Shown here in pieces: positions 20,337 to 29,599 of a stretch of 64,000 nucleotides of DNA. How positions within the stretch are numbered: position 1 is the stretch's first letter; each line of letters begins with the position of its first letter. Under the pieces are notes generated by a model. The model saw only the letters and a program-made list of their open reading frames with translations, did not search any database and was not told the origin of the DNA. The translations under genes and the position numbers were made by a program. Source of the DNA: Halolamina salifodinae (GTDB lineage Archaea; Halobacteriota; Halobacteria; Halobacteriales; Haloferacaceae); NCBI RefSeq assembly GCF_017874235.1, contig NZ_JAGGLC010000001.1, forward strand, positions 372,001 through 436,000. The letters run 5' to 3'.

Positions 20337-20662
20337 CTCTCACCGAAGAGTTCGCCGACGATCCGGAGACGGAGCCGCCGGTCCCGGTACAGGCCAGCGG
20401 CTACCTCAGTAACCACGTCGACGATATCGACGCCATCCCCGCGAACCTCGTCGACGACGAGCACGTCGCGAAGATCAACGACACATGGGTCATCCGCGCC
20501 GGCGTCGAGTGCCCCAACTGCGGGTCGCACGTGTTCCTCCACCCGCGGAGCATCGTCCCGCGGAACTCGATCTACTGCTTCAACTGTAGTCACGCACCGA
20601 CCTCGCACGTCTGGTGGGAGACGCCGACACTCGATTCGTTCAGCGGAGGTGAGTCGGCGTGA
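20333..20662 (+). CDS. Zinc-ribbon protein
   Basis: A 109-residue protein with an acidic N-terminus and a zinc ribbon CPNCGSHVFLHP...YCFNCSHAP near residues 57-88. It ends SGGESA. The GTG start is coupled by GTGA. The region resembles small haloarchaeal viral proteins, but the function is unknown. Confidence 0.6.
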   Translation: MTLTEEFADDPETEPPVPVQASGYLSNHVDDIDAIPANLVDDEHVAKINDTWVIRAGVECPNCGSHVFLHPRSIVPRNSIYCFNCSHAPTSHVWWETPTLDSFSGGESA

Positions 20663-22800
20663 CCTCGGACGAGTTCGACCTCTTCGAGGACGCCGAGCCC
20701 GTGACGACCGACGGCGAGGACAGCATCGACAGTCAGGTCTGGGACCACGAAGCGAAAGGAGAGCGGTACTCAGCCGATAGCGACGGCGTCGACGCCGGAG
20801 ACCGCGTCACGAAGTCTGAACTCGAGGAACAGCGCGAGCAGCGTCACCAGAACTGGGAGTCGAACTACGTCGCCGGCTGCCGCCACTGCCGGGTCTACTT
20901 CGAGACGCGAGAAGCCGCTGAGCAACACGAGGGATCCTGCCCGCAGGAACCGCGTGCGACCTGCCGGTACTGTCAGGAGGACCTGGAGCGGCGCGACGAT
21001 GTCGACGATCACTACTACCAGTGCGACGAGTTCCGGAACGTTCGGAAGCAACAGCAGGCCGCAGCGAACCGGAACAACTCGGACGCCGGCCGGGACTTCT
21101 TCGACCTCCGCGCGTTCATCGATCCGCAGCCCCACGAGTTCGCGGCCTATCTCAAGTTCGACACGGGCCTCGCGAGCTACTTCGGGCTGAACTCGCTCCA
21201 GAAGGAACACGACTTCGAGCGCCTCGGCGCGTTCCGAGAGACGTTCGAGGACGTCGACGGCAAGGAGTGGGCCATCGAGTTCCGCTTCAAGGGCTCCGGG
21301 ATCGCCCCGCGTGATCACCCCGACTTCCGCCTCGAGGAGGTTCGCGAGTACCAGGTCTACGTCTACCCGACCGGCTACGAGCAGTACGAGGACGCGAAGG
21401 CGGAGGACCGGAAGCGCGCCTACTTCCGCATCTCACCGCGCTGGCCCGAGATCGAGACCGTCGAAGATGCGGCGCCGATGTCGAACCCCCACGACATCCT
21501 CGGCTACGACGTGGAGGTCAAGGGCTCCTACTTCGAGTTCGGTCGGTACCCGCATCTCCTCCAAGATGCGCTGAGTCGCCTTCGCGAGCGCCAGGGCTTC
21601 AGGTTCAACTCGCCCACGCTGATCGACCCGGACGCGTTCGCTCCGGAGAAGATCCACGAGTCGTCGAACATCGTCGACGCCGAACTCTACGTCCGAGTGA
21701 AGGACGGTGAGACCGGGAAGGTGTTCGCGTTCGACGGGAGCTTACACCGCGTCTCGATGCTGCTGGGTCAGGAGCGCCGCGGCTACGCGAAGAGCGTGCG
21801 CGACGATCGCGAGAAGCCCGGCCACTACCACACCGCCACGATCGGCCCAGAGCGCGCCGCCGAGCTCCTCGGCGGCCACCAGTACGCGAAGGAACTGAAG
21901 CACTACCACGTGAAGAACCCCGACGCCGTCTCAGGAACGGCGCTCGAGAACCCGAAGATCGGCTCCTCGCTACAGCACTCGCTCCAGCGCGATACCGTCT
22001 ACTGGGACGATCTGGAGCGGCTCGATCGTGAACTCGACGAGGCGCTGCTGAACGTGCTGGAGTGGTCCGGCCTTCCGGTCCGCGCCGACCACCAGATCTT
22101 CGTCGACGACGACTACTTCGAGGTTCGTGGACGTCGCCGGTTCCGGAAGCTCGTCTACGACCAACTCCCGCGCATCCGCGCACAGCAGAATCGCGGCCTC
22201 GAGGCCGTCGTCGGAAACCTCAACGAGACCGACGTTCGGATGCTCGATACGCTGCTGACCGACGGCGGCGAGTTCACGATGACGGAGTTGGCCGGTCGGA
22301 TCGACCGCGCCCTCGGGACCGTCTCGACGGCGATCGATCGACTCGGCGCCCTGGTCACGCACGACCGTGCAACCGGCGTCGAACTCGGCTCGAAGTACCT
22401 CGCCCAGGAGATCGTCCAGCGCATTGAGGGCTGGAAGGACTCGGTGAACATGACGACCGAGGCCGCCGTCGACCGCTACGTCGACGCCGGCACCTTCGGC
22501 GACGGCGAGACGGCGTGGGACCGCTGGCTGGATCACTACGTCGGCTCCCTCGATCGGAGCCAGGGCCGCTCGGAGATGGAGATCGGCTACGAGCCCGAGA
22601 CCCGCCAGGACGCGAAGCGGCTGATCCGACAGGGTGCCCTGAAGTGGGCCGAGGCGCACGGTCGCCCGGTCCACGAGTTCGCGAAGGAGTTCTCGCCGGT
22701 CGTGAGAACGCAGAAGGGTGATAAGTTCCTCCCGGGCGACTGGTGGATCTTCCGCGAGTACCTGCCGTACGACATCAGCCCGAGCAAGGCCTTCGGCTGA
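20659..22800 (+). CDS. 713-aa zinc-finger and winged-helix protein, possible replication protein
   Basis: The largest and last gene of the left operon. Two C2H2-like fingers are present: CRHCRVYFETREAAEQHEGSC (about residues 73-93) and CRYCQEDLERRDDVDDHYYQC (about 99-119). A long central region (about 150-480) has no motif I recognise; I recall similar haloarchaeal proteins annotated DUF7845. Near residues 525-600 is a winged helix, MTELAGRIDRALGTVSTAIDRL. Size, position and DNA-binding modules suggest replication initiation or transcription control of the element, but no rolling-circle, primase or helicase motif is visible. The GTG start is coupled 6 nt after GGAGGTGA. Confidence 0.72.
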   Translation: MTSDEFDLFEDAEPVTTDGEDSIDSQVWDHEAKGERYSADSDGVDAGDRVTKSELEEQREQRHQNWESNYVAGCRHCRVYFETREAAEQHEGSCPQEPRATCRYCQEDLERRDDVDDHYYQCDEFRNVRKQQQAAANRNNSDAGRDFFDLRAFIDPQPHEFAAYLKFDTGLASYFGLNSLQKEHDFERLGAFRETFEDVDGKEWAIEFRFKGSGIAPRDHPDFRLEEVREYQVYVYPTGYEQYEDAKAEDRKRAYFRISPRWPEIETVEDAAPMSNPHDILGYDVEVKGSYFEFGRYPHLLQDALSRLRERQGFRFNSPTLIDPDAFAPEKIHESSNIVDAELYVRVKDGETGKVFAFDGSLHRVSMLLGQERRGYAKSVRDDREKPGHYHTATIGPERAAELLGGHQYAKELKHYHVKNPDAVSGTALENPKIGSSLQHSLQRDTVYWDDLERLDRELDEALLNVLEWSGLPVRADHQIFVDDDYFEVRGRRRFRKLVYDQLPRIRAQQNRGLEAVVGNLNETDVRMLDTLLTDGGEFTMTELAGRIDRALGTVSTAIDRLGALVTHDRATGVELGSKYLAQEIVQRIEGWKDSVNMTTEAAVDRYVDAGTFGDGETAWDRWLDHYVGSLDRSQGRSEMEIGYEPETRQDAKRLIRQGALKWAEAHGRPVHEFAKEFSPVVRTQKGDKFLPGDWWIFREYLPYDISPSKAFG

Positions 22801-23040
22801 TTCGGCTCCGTGTGAGTGGCAACACTACCTCTCCTCTCTGATCTTTATAAGTGATACCGCGCGCCAGCCGCTACCTCTCTGTTTTTCGAGTGTTCTTCGC
22901 CGTCAACGCCGTCTCGATCGCGTCGGCAGCGCGCCGCTTTCACCGCCCCACCCCGACTTCTCCGTTACGCGTGTGAGTAAGGACTCACTCAACCAAAACA
23001 CCGCTCCCTCCGGTCGCGGACTCCACCCGCAACGCAGGTC

Positions 23041-23060
23041 GGCGCCCTGACTCGGGCGCC
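23041..23060 (-). terminator. Hairpin at the end of the leftward membrane operon
   Basis: A perfect 7-bp inverted repeat (GGCGCCC, loop TGACTC, GGGCGCC) begins immediately after the stop codon of the last leftward gene. There is no T tract beside it. The convergent gap 22,801-23,040 holds no gene; it has a TTTATAAG and a GTTTTTCG run that may end the rightward operon. Confidence 0.45.
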
Positions 23061-23165
23061 TCACACGAACAGGGCGAGCGCGAGGAACACTACGAAGGCG
23101 GCTGCCGCGATGAACCCGAGGTCGAGTAGGTCGCTGACGAGCGGGAGTTCTCGAAGGAACTCCAT
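23061..23165 (-). CDS. 34-aa single-span membrane microprotein
   Basis: The sequence MEFLRELPLVSDLLDLG is followed by a hydrophobic helix of about 17 residues to the C-terminus. The start overlaps the previous stop (TGATG). It is the final gene of the 13-kb operon. Such tiny hydrophobic proteins are common in archaeal membrane viruses; the role is unknown. Confidence 0.5.
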   Translation of the reverse strand: MEFLRELPLVSDLLDLGFIAAAAFVVFLALALFV

Positions 23166-23236
23166 CACCCGAAACTCGGCGTACCGGATCCTGCGAACAC
23201 GACGGCGCTGACCAAGATCACGAGCGGGTCAGTCAT
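23165..23236 (-). CDS. 23-aa hydrophobic micropeptide
   Basis: An ATG frame of 23 residues (MTDPLVILVSAVVFAGSG...) overlaps the upstream stop by ATGA and the downstream start by TGATG. The gene is too short to identify, and the support is the double translational coupling and the hydrophobic composition. Confidence 0.35.
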   Translation of the reverse strand: MTDPLVILVSAVVFAGSGTPSFG

Positions 23237-23490
23237 GGCAGGAACCCCATGCCGAGTTCGAGCAGCGTCTGTCCGATCGCCAGCAGCGCCGACGGGTTGA
23301 TCTCGACGGCGCCGGCGAGCACCAGCCCGCCGAGGATCAGCACTGTGCCCCGCAGACTCGACAGAACCCCGCCGAGCGCTGCCGTCTTCCCGAGGTAGTG
23401 GTAGCCGACCAGCAAGCCCACGGCCGTCGAGAGCCCCCCGATGTGCCCGATCGTCATCTCAACCGCCGTCACGACCAACTCGGTCAGCAT
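23233..23490 (-). CDS. Small multi-span membrane protein
   Basis: An 85-residue protein with three hydrophobic stretches, the middle one beginning LRGTVLILGGLVLAGAVEI. The ATG at 23490 follows the stop of the giant surface protein by 1 nt; a GTG at 23502 is possible. It probably forms part of the particle or vesicle membrane with its neighbours. Confidence 0.62.
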   Translation of the reverse strand: MLTELVVTAVEMTIGHIGGLSTAVGLLVGYHYLGKTAALGGVLSSLRGTVLILGGLVLAGAVEINPSALLAIGQTLLELGMGFLP

Positions 23491-23491
23491 C

Positions 23492-26400
23492 TCAGTTCTC
23501 ACCCCGGCCGGGGATCTCGAACTTGACCACGTTGTTCGGTTTTCCGCGCTGTCGCAGCCAGTAGTAGATGATCGCGGCGCCGGCGAGGATCAGCAGCGGC
23601 CACGAGCTCGCGGCGCCGCCGAGGAACGTCGCGATCCCGTTCGCGATCCCTGCCACGAGGCTCGCCGCCGAGATGATCTCGAGGCCGAAGATCCCGATGA
23701 CCACGACGGCGCCCAGCGCGAATCGCTCCGTCGAGATCCGGCCTCGGCCGAACTTCTGGGAGACGAACCAGACGCCGGCCAGCAGCACGACCGAGAGCAC
23801 GATGAACAGCGAGGAACCGAGCGTCACGCCGCCCTGCCCGGTCTGCTCAGTGTCCTGCTGTTCCGGATCTCCCTTCGTCCCCGAGCCGTCTCCGACGAAG
23901 ATCCCGACCTTCCAGTCCTTGTCCTCAACGGTCAGCGTGACCGGGGAGTTCGCGACCGCCGAGTCGATCAGCGACGTCGACTCGGGCAGGATCTCCTTGA
24001 GGAGGTACGTGGTCCCGCTGCTGGTCTGATAGTGCGTCAGCGAGATCTGGTCGCCCGGGCCGCTCGGTCCCGGGCCGATCTTGAACTGCGGCGTCGATCC
24101 GGTCTCGATGACCCGGATCTTCGCGTCGCCGGTGCTCAGGTTCGCCCGGGTCGCGACCGTCGACACGCGGAACGTGTCGTCTGCTCGCGCTCCCGGAACG
24201 TGGAGCTCTTGAGAGCCGCCAGAGTCCACGAGGACGAAGCTGTTCGCGTCCCACGACTCCTCGTGCGTGTAGTGAATCCGGTCGCCCTGAGCCGTCGGTC
24301 CGACGTCGATGTAGGAGTCGTCGGTCTGGGAGTCGACGCGGATCTTCGAGTTGAGGTCCTCGTTCGGCGCCGACGCCTCGAGGATGGTGACCTCCATGCC
24401 GACCGGGTCGACGCGGCCGCCGACGAACCGGACGTCGACGGTCGTGTTCTCGGGGATGTCGCCCCCGTAGGCTTCGTCGACGTCGACGGCGACATCGTTC
24501 TGCTCAAGCTGGTAGTTGCTGTCGGCGACAGTCGACCACGAGCCGCCGTCGACGCGCATCTCGACCGAGCGGATCGAGACGACGTTGTGCTCGAACGTCG
24601 TGTTCATCCAGACGTTCTCACGGCTGCTCGCGAAGGATTTCGAGACGTTGTAGCTCTCCACCCAACGCCCGCTCTCGTACTGGACGCTCTGCCGATCGAG
24701 CGCGTCGTGGGAGTAGTTCAGCGCCACCTTCGGCGCCGGCGCGTCGCCCGAGAGCGACCCGTCGCCGGCCGAGATGTTGAGCACGTTCGTCCCCTCGACG
24801 ATCGCACTCTGCGGGAGCGTGAGCGTCTGCGTGTCGCCCTCGGCGAGGCCGGAGGTCGAGTTCGAGACGTTGTTCAGCTCCACGCCGGCCGATCCAGTCA
24901 CCGTCGTCTCGGTGATCACGGCCTCTATCGTCACCGGGCTGCCCGTCGACGAGACCGCCCAGCTATCGTCGCTCAGGCTCGGCGAGATCGAGAAGTTCTG
25001 GCTATCGGTCCCGGTCATGAGCCCGGTGACGCTCGCCTCGGGAATGCCGTCGTTGTCGATGTCGACACTCGGGTTTTTCGCCGCATCGACCTCGTTGATC
25101 GACAGGCTGTAGTCCGCGGTCATGGCGGGCGATCCGGTTGAGACGCTCGCTAGCGAGATCGAGTAGGAGTTCGAGGCGCCGGCCGTGAGATCCGACGGCG
25201 CCCACGAGAGCGTCACCGTCTCGCCGTCCGCGAGCTTGCCCGTGTGCGATTCAGTGACGCTATCGAGCGTCACGCTCGGGTTGTCAGTTTGAGTCCGCTC
25301 GGTCCACGAGGCCGAGAGGCCCGTGGTCGTGCTGCTGGCCGTCGAGACCGACAGCGTGTTGCTCCCGGTCGAGAGTGCGGAGATGCTCACCGTCGCCGTC
25401 TGCCCCGGCGCGAGCGTCCCGCTATAGGTCGCGTCGGCCGTGCCGTCGCCGTCGGCGTCGACGCTCGGGTCCTCGGTGTGCTCCACACGGTCATAGCTTA
25501 GAGACCAATCGTAGGGCGCTCCAGAGCCGCCGAAATCGAGCGTTACCGAGCCAGTCGATAGGGACGAGACTGATTTAGTCATGGTCTCCCCGTTCGAGAG
25601 CGTCCCAGAGTAGCTCGCGTCGGCCGTGCCGTCGCCGTCCACGTCGACGCTCGGGTTTTGGGTGGCGGAGAACGCCATGCGCACGTCGCCCCAGCCGTAG
25701 ATGTTGTAAGTCGAGCCTCCAGCGGAGTATCCGGACTTATCGTTGCCTGAATCGTCGGTTTTGAGCGTCAGCATATCGGTGCTACCGTCTGAGTCGGTGC
25801 TCTCAGTAACGAACTCCAGATGGTAGGTTTGGCCTCCGGTGACATCGGCCCCGCTCACCGAGATCGTCTGCTCTCCGGTCGACCAAGTCGGATCCCATGT
25901 TGCGATTTTCGTTCCCTCGCGGTAGGTGCTGTCAATAGTGCCGGGCACGAGATAGACAGATATGCCCGTTCCCGTGTCTGAGCCGGAGACGGACGCGATA
26001 TCGACGGTTAGGTTTTTGATTTTCTCCCCTGCGCTGGGGGTGAACTGAACCGCCGACTTCATCAGGTCGTTATTCCCCGAGTCACCGACCATGTTCTGGG
26101 ACGATTCGGTGGCGCCGTCCCCCTGGTCCGAGACAATACTGTGCGGCGACGGGCTGGCGCCCCCGATGAAGGTGATCTGCGCGTTTCGGGGCGACTCGTC
26201 TCCACCAACGGATATACTGGTGCTTGATCCGCCAGAAACCCCCGTCCCGCTGCGGGACTCGGCAAACGTCGATTCCTCGCCAGTGAACGTCACGGACTGC
26301 CCGCTCGGCGGCGCGTTGCCGCCCACGCTCACGGTTTTCGAGGCGCCGTTCGAGACGCCCGACCACGACGAGGACTTGCTCTGCGTCGTCGTGTTGCCCG

Positions 26401-27328
26401 TCACGGTGACGGTCGGCGCCGACGCCTCCGACGTGTCCGACAGCGAGCCGTCGACGGTGATCGAGCCGGAGTGCCCGTCGCCGACGCCGGCGTGGCTCTG
26501 GTTATCCCAGCGGGATCCGAAACCGTTGCCGAACAGCGTCAGCGTCGTGCTCGGCGGCGTTTCGGTCCCCGAGATGTCGGCGGCGATCGTTCCCGACGTC
26601 GCCGAGCCGGTGACGGTATCGTTCTGCGTAGTCGCGACGCCGGTCAGGTTGACCGTCGGGTCGCTTGCAGCGTCGAGTTCGGAGATGTGGTACTGGAACT
26701 GCGTTCCGTTCGCGGCGCCGGTGCTCGTGATCGAGACCGAGCTCTCCCAAGTCACCGAGTTGCTCGAGAAGTGCTCGGCCGTCGCCGTCAACCAGCCGTC
26801 CTCGACGGTCGCGGCGTACTGCCACTGCTGGCCCGTCTCGTTGTTCTTGACCGTGAGGTAGTTCGGGACGTAGCCCAGCGCTTCCTTGAGAACGGACGTT
26901 CTGACGGCGATCTCGCGGCCCTCGTGGTTCTGGTCGTCGCTCACGACGAGCGCCAGACTCGAGCCGTGATCGCAGTTGAAGTTCGGGTTCTTCCCCGCCG
27001 CCGGCGACGAACAGACCGCCTGTTTCGCCACGTCAGACGGCGAGGAGCCGTTTCCGACTTTCTCCGCTTGGTTGTCCGTCACGATCGAGACCTCTGTCGT
27101 CGACGCGTGGCGCGAGACGTAGATCGCGCCCTGCAGGTCGGACTCGGTGACGTTCGTCGATACTCCATCTGGCCGAATGTCCTGCACGTTCGCGTCCGCG
27201 AGCGCGGTCATGCCGGCGGGCGGGCTCGACGGTGCGGCCGCCGCCGTTCCGACGACGCCGACGACCGGCGAGAGGCCCACCAGAGCGACCACGAACGCGA
27301 GGACAAGTTTCTCTCTGAGTTCGGACAT
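23492..27328 (-). CDS. 1,278-aa repeat-rich surface protein with membrane anchor
   Basis: An export signal (residues about 1-32, LVLAFVVALVGLSPVVGVVGTAAAA) leads a huge Ser/Thr/Gly-rich ectodomain. Residues about 250-400 hold roughly four degenerate beta repeats with SVGG...FTG cores. Residues about 550-770 hold four repeats built on NPSVDVDGDGTADASYSGTL, where the DxDxDG loop looks calcium-binding. The C-terminal 120 residues contain three hydrophobic helices and a basic tail. The design fits an adhesin or host-recognition spike anchored in a lipid membrane. It is the largest gene of the window and second-to-last block of the operon. Receptor binding is inferred. Confidence 0.82.
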   Translation of the reverse strand: MSELREKLVLAFVVALVGLSPVVGVVGTAAAAPSSPPAGMTALADANVQDIRPDGVSTNVTESDLQGAIYVSRHASTTEVSIVTDNQAEKVGNGSSPSDVAKQAVCSSPAAGKNPNFNCDHGSSLALVVSDDQNHEGREIAVRTSVLKEALGYVPNYLTVKNNETGQQWQYAATVEDGWLTATAEHFSSNSVTWESSVSITSTGAANGTQFQYHISELDAASDPTVNLTGVATTQNDTVTGSATSGTIAADISGTETPPSTTLTLFGNGFGSRWDNQSHAGVGDGHSGSITVDGSLSDTSEASAPTVTVTGNTTTQSKSSSWSGVSNGASKTVSVGGNAPPSGQSVTFTGEESTFAESRSGTGVSGGSSTSISVGGDESPRNAQITFIGGASPSPHSIVSDQGDGATESSQNMVGDSGNNDLMKSAVQFTPSAGEKIKNLTVDIASVSGSDTGTGISVYLVPGTIDSTYREGTKIATWDPTWSTGEQTISVSGADVTGGQTYHLEFVTESTDSDGSTDMLTLKTDDSGNDKSGYSAGGSTYNIYGWGDVRMAFSATQNPSVDVDGDGTADASYSGTLSNGETMTKSVSSLSTGSVTLDFGGSGAPYDWSLSYDRVEHTEDPSVDADGDGTADATYSGTLAPGQTATVSISALSTGSNTLSVSTASSTTTGLSASWTERTQTDNPSVTLDSVTESHTGKLADGETVTLSWAPSDLTAGASNSYSISLASVSTGSPAMTADYSLSINEVDAAKNPSVDIDNDGIPEASVTGLMTGTDSQNFSISPSLSDDSWAVSSTGSPVTIEAVITETTVTGSAGVELNNVSNSTSGLAEGDTQTLTLPQSAIVEGTNVLNISAGDGSLSGDAPAPKVALNYSHDALDRQSVQYESGRWVESYNVSKSFASSRENVWMNTTFEHNVVSIRSVEMRVDGGSWSTVADSNYQLEQNDVAVDVDEAYGGDIPENTTVDVRFVGGRVDPVGMEVTILEASAPNEDLNSKIRVDSQTDDSYIDVGPTAQGDRIHYTHEESWDANSFVLVDSGGSQELHVPGARADDTFRVSTVATRANLSTGDAKIRVIETGSTPQFKIGPGPSGPGDQISLTHYQTSSGTTYLLKEILPESTSLIDSAVANSPVTLTVEDKDWKVGIFVGDGSGTKGDPEQQDTEQTGQGGVTLGSSLFIVLSVVLLAGVWFVSQKFGRGRISTERFALGAVVVIGIFGLEIISAASLVAGIANGIATFLGGAASSWPLLILAGAAIIYYWLRQRGKPNNVVKFEIPGRGEN

Positions 27329-27330
27329 AT

Positions 27331-27528
27331 CTATCGCTCACCTCGAAGCTGCTCGCGCTGTCGACCCCCTCTCCCCGTGCTGGGTCTGCGCGTTACGTGC
27401 GCGCGTGTAACGGGTCGAGATCTCGCCGGATTCGAAATGTTCACTCTACCCGAGAAATCCGGGGTTCGAACTTTGATCTCGGGAGGCGTCGGTAGCGGCT
27501 CCGACGACGGCGTTTCCGGGTCGCTCAC
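27331..27528 (-). CDS. 65-aa basic protein
   Basis: A GTG start overlaps the ATPase stop (GTGA), and the TAG lies 2 nt before the giant surface protein start. The product is Pro/Arg-rich (SEPLPTPPEIKVRTPDF near the N-terminus). Its last codons contain GAGGTGA, the Shine-Dalgarno site for the surface protein. It could be a real small protein or a translated spacer that couples ATPase and spike translation. Confidence 0.45.
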   Translation of the reverse strand: MSDPETPSSEPLPTPPEIKVRTPDFSGRVNISNPARSRPVTRAHVTRRPSTGRGGRQREQLRGER

Positions 27529-28841
27529 TGCCGGACCTCCACGCCGCTGTAGCTGATGTCTACCTGCCCCTGAAAGTCGTAGCGGCGGTAGGGGTTCGGC
27601 CAACTCACTTCGACGTAGTTCACCGAGTCCCAGATGAAGCAACTCCCGACATCGAGGAACTTCGGCTTGCCCGAGGGCAGTGCCACGTCGCCGAGGCCTG
27701 CCCTCGAGGACGAAGGGACGGGAGTTCGCGGCATCGTGGCGAACCACCGCTCCTTCTCGAGGACCTTGTGCGTCGGCTCGCTGAGCGAGTGGCTCATCGC
27801 GAACATGCTCCCGTCCTTCTTCCGGAGCTTACCGTACCGCTTCGGCCACTCGTTCACCTTGTCCTTCTCGTCGTGTTCGTTGTCCTCCGGGTTCTCTGGC
27901 ACGAGGTCCCCGAATTCGTCAACGATCAGCGTCGTGCGGTGCAGGAAGACGTCCCGCTTCGCCCGGACCTCCAGGAGTGCGTGAGCGTAGTCCCGCAGCG
28001 GCGTGATCTCGTTGGGCTCATCGGCCTCTGGCCCGCTGATGTACGTCGCGTTGACGAGTTCCTCGCACAGTCGAAAGTGCGGATCCGGAAGCACGCCGTA
28101 GATCCCGCCCGGAACGACCTTCTCGAAGATGTCGATCGGGTCCGTGTAGCGCACGACATCTCGGAAGATGTCCTCGAGGTCGATCTCGACATCCGGCAGC
28201 TGGTAGGCCGTCGGCTTCGCCACCGCGTTGATGTCGACGCCAGCCGGCGCCAGAATCGTCATCCACGGCGCGAGCGGCAGGACCTCCAGCTCGTCGAGCG
28301 TCAGCGCCCAGATGATCGTGTCGTTGTTGATCTCAGCGTTCCGGACGGTGCCGACGACGTTCAGGAACGAGGACTTCCCACGGCCCGGCTTCGCGTGGCC
28401 GTGTACGTCCTTCCCGCCGTCTTCGAGGACCGAGTGATACTCGGGGTGCTCAGCAAGGAACTCCATCGTCTTCCGGCGGGTCTGAGACGTGTCCTCGAAC
28501 ATCCGCATGTCGTTGGCCTCGAGAGCCGCCTTCTCCGCGTCGTTGACGTGCACGAGCGCGTTGAGGTACGTCTCTGGGTACTGGAGAACCGGACTCTGCT
28601 CGCCCCGTTCCAGCGCCCGCTGTTCCCGGCGCAGTGCTTTCCAGAACGGAGTCATGCCGAACTCCCGGAACATATTCGCGCCGTCGTCGTGGCGATTGAT
28701 CGTCTCGAACGCCTGCCGGCCGTTCTTCTCGTGGTACTTCGCCTGCCGGCTGGTCAGGTGGGGTTCGAAGTCGTTGGCGAGCATCTCGCGAACAATCTTC
28801 TCGCCGTCTTTTTCGTCTTCAGCAGATGTGGCAAAACTCAT
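27525..28841 (-). CDS. P-loop ATPase of the membrane operon
   Basis: A 438-residue soluble protein. Walker A is GHAKPGRGKSS (residues 148-158), Walker B TTLIVDEFGD (303-312), followed by a sensor-like SMFAMSHSLSEPTHK. The N-terminal 130 residues are helical and charged. The fold resembles the FtsK/HerA-like and VP8-type ATPases of archaeal membrane viruses, but family membership needs a profile search. As the only motor in the operon it is the candidate for DNA packaging, particle assembly or membrane budding. It is coupled to both neighbours by 4-nt overlaps. Confidence 0.78.
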   Translation of the reverse strand: MSFATSAEDEKDGEKIVREMLANDFEPHLTSRQAKYHEKNGRQAFETINRHDDGANMFREFGMTPFWKALRREQRALERGEQSPVLQYPETYLNALVHVNDAEKAALEANDMRMFEDTSQTRRKTMEFLAEHPEYHSVLEDGGKDVHGHAKPGRGKSSFLNVVGTVRNAEINNDTIIWALTLDELEVLPLAPWMTILAPAGVDINAVAKPTAYQLPDVEIDLEDIFRDVVRYTDPIDIFEKVVPGGIYGVLPDPHFRLCEELVNATYISGPEADEPNEITPLRDYAHALLEVRAKRDVFLHRTTLIVDEFGDLVPENPEDNEHDEKDKVNEWPKRYGKLRKKDGSMFAMSHSLSEPTHKVLEKERWFATMPRTPVPSSSRAGLGDVALPSGKPKFLDVGSCFIWDSVNYVEVSWPNPYRRYDFQGQVDISYSGVEVRQ

Positions 28842-29599
28842 GTCTCGAAGGTCCTCTGTCCGGATTTCACTTCGTCAACCGATTCCTCAGCCATGGACGC
28901 TTCTTCGCGGAGCGCCGCGTTGAACACGCTCAGCACGCTGTCGGCAAGCTCGAGGTGAAGGCTCGCGTCCTCAACGCGAGCATCCCCGTCGATCGTCAGC
29001 ATCCGCCACCAGCGGCTCCAGATCGCATCGTGTGAGAGCCCGCCGTCGATCCCGCGCGACGCCTGGAGTACCGAGCGGACCCACGTCGAGAGGTCGTCGT
29101 GATCTCGGAGGCCGCGAGGTTGCTCCGGGTGCCGGCCCAGCACCTTCTCGAGTGCCGTCCGCTGCCGCTGCACGAGTTCGTCGAGTGCTGGACGCATCGC
29201 CAGCCAGCGCTGCTCGCCGAACTCCTCGGAGCCGCCAGACTCGTCGGCGTACTGGGTGCTGCTCTGGGCCATGATCCGCATCGACACGGAGCACGCCTCG
29301 AGCAGTTCGTCGTCGCGCTGCAGCCGGCGTTCGAGCGCCTCGAGGTCCTCGATCTCCCCCGAGGCCCCGCCGGCCTCCCCCACCAGTGCGGCCGTCTGCT
29401 GCCGCGACCGCAGCACGCGGACCGCCCAGTCGTCGTCGACGCGTCCGAGCGTTCGAGCGGACGCCTTGTGCATCCAGAGCAGCAGGTCCGCCCGCGTGTC
29501 GAACCCGTCCTCGAGTTCCTCGAACATCTCCTCTTGGGCGAGGGTGAGTTCGTCGACGGCCGGTCGAACCAACTCCCGCCGATCGCGGTTGTCGATCAC
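28838..29599 (-). CDS. 253-aa helical protein upstream of the ATPase
   Basis: A soluble, highly charged, helix-rich protein. Segments such as IEDLEALERRLQRDDELLEA (about residues 83-102) look like coiled coil. There are no Cys clusters, signal or membrane spans. It overlaps the ATPase start by ATGA, so a stable complex with the ATPase (adaptor or scaffold) is plausible. I do not recognise a family. Confidence 0.68.
   Translation of the reverse strand: MIDNRDRRELVRPAVDELTLAQEEMFEELEDGFDTRADLLLWMHKASARTLGRVDDDWAVRVLRSRQQTAALVGEAGGASGEIEDLEALERRLQRDDELLEACSVSMRIMAQSSTQYADESGGSEEFGEQRWLAMRPALDELVQRQRTALEKVLGRHPEQPRGLRDHDDLSTWVRSVLQASRGIDGGLSHDAIWSRWWRMLTIDGDARVEDASLHLELADSVLSVFNAALREEASMAEESVDEVKSGQRTFET

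Noticed and set aside
22718..23050. Plus-strand frame across the convergent gap
   Set aside because: It overlaps the end of the 713-aa gene in another frame and its composition is not protein-like; the gap is better read as a termination region.
25040..25680. DNA-level tandem repeat or recombination site within the giant gene
   Set aside because: The similarity follows codon structure and reflects protein repeats (DxDxDG units), not a separate DNA element.
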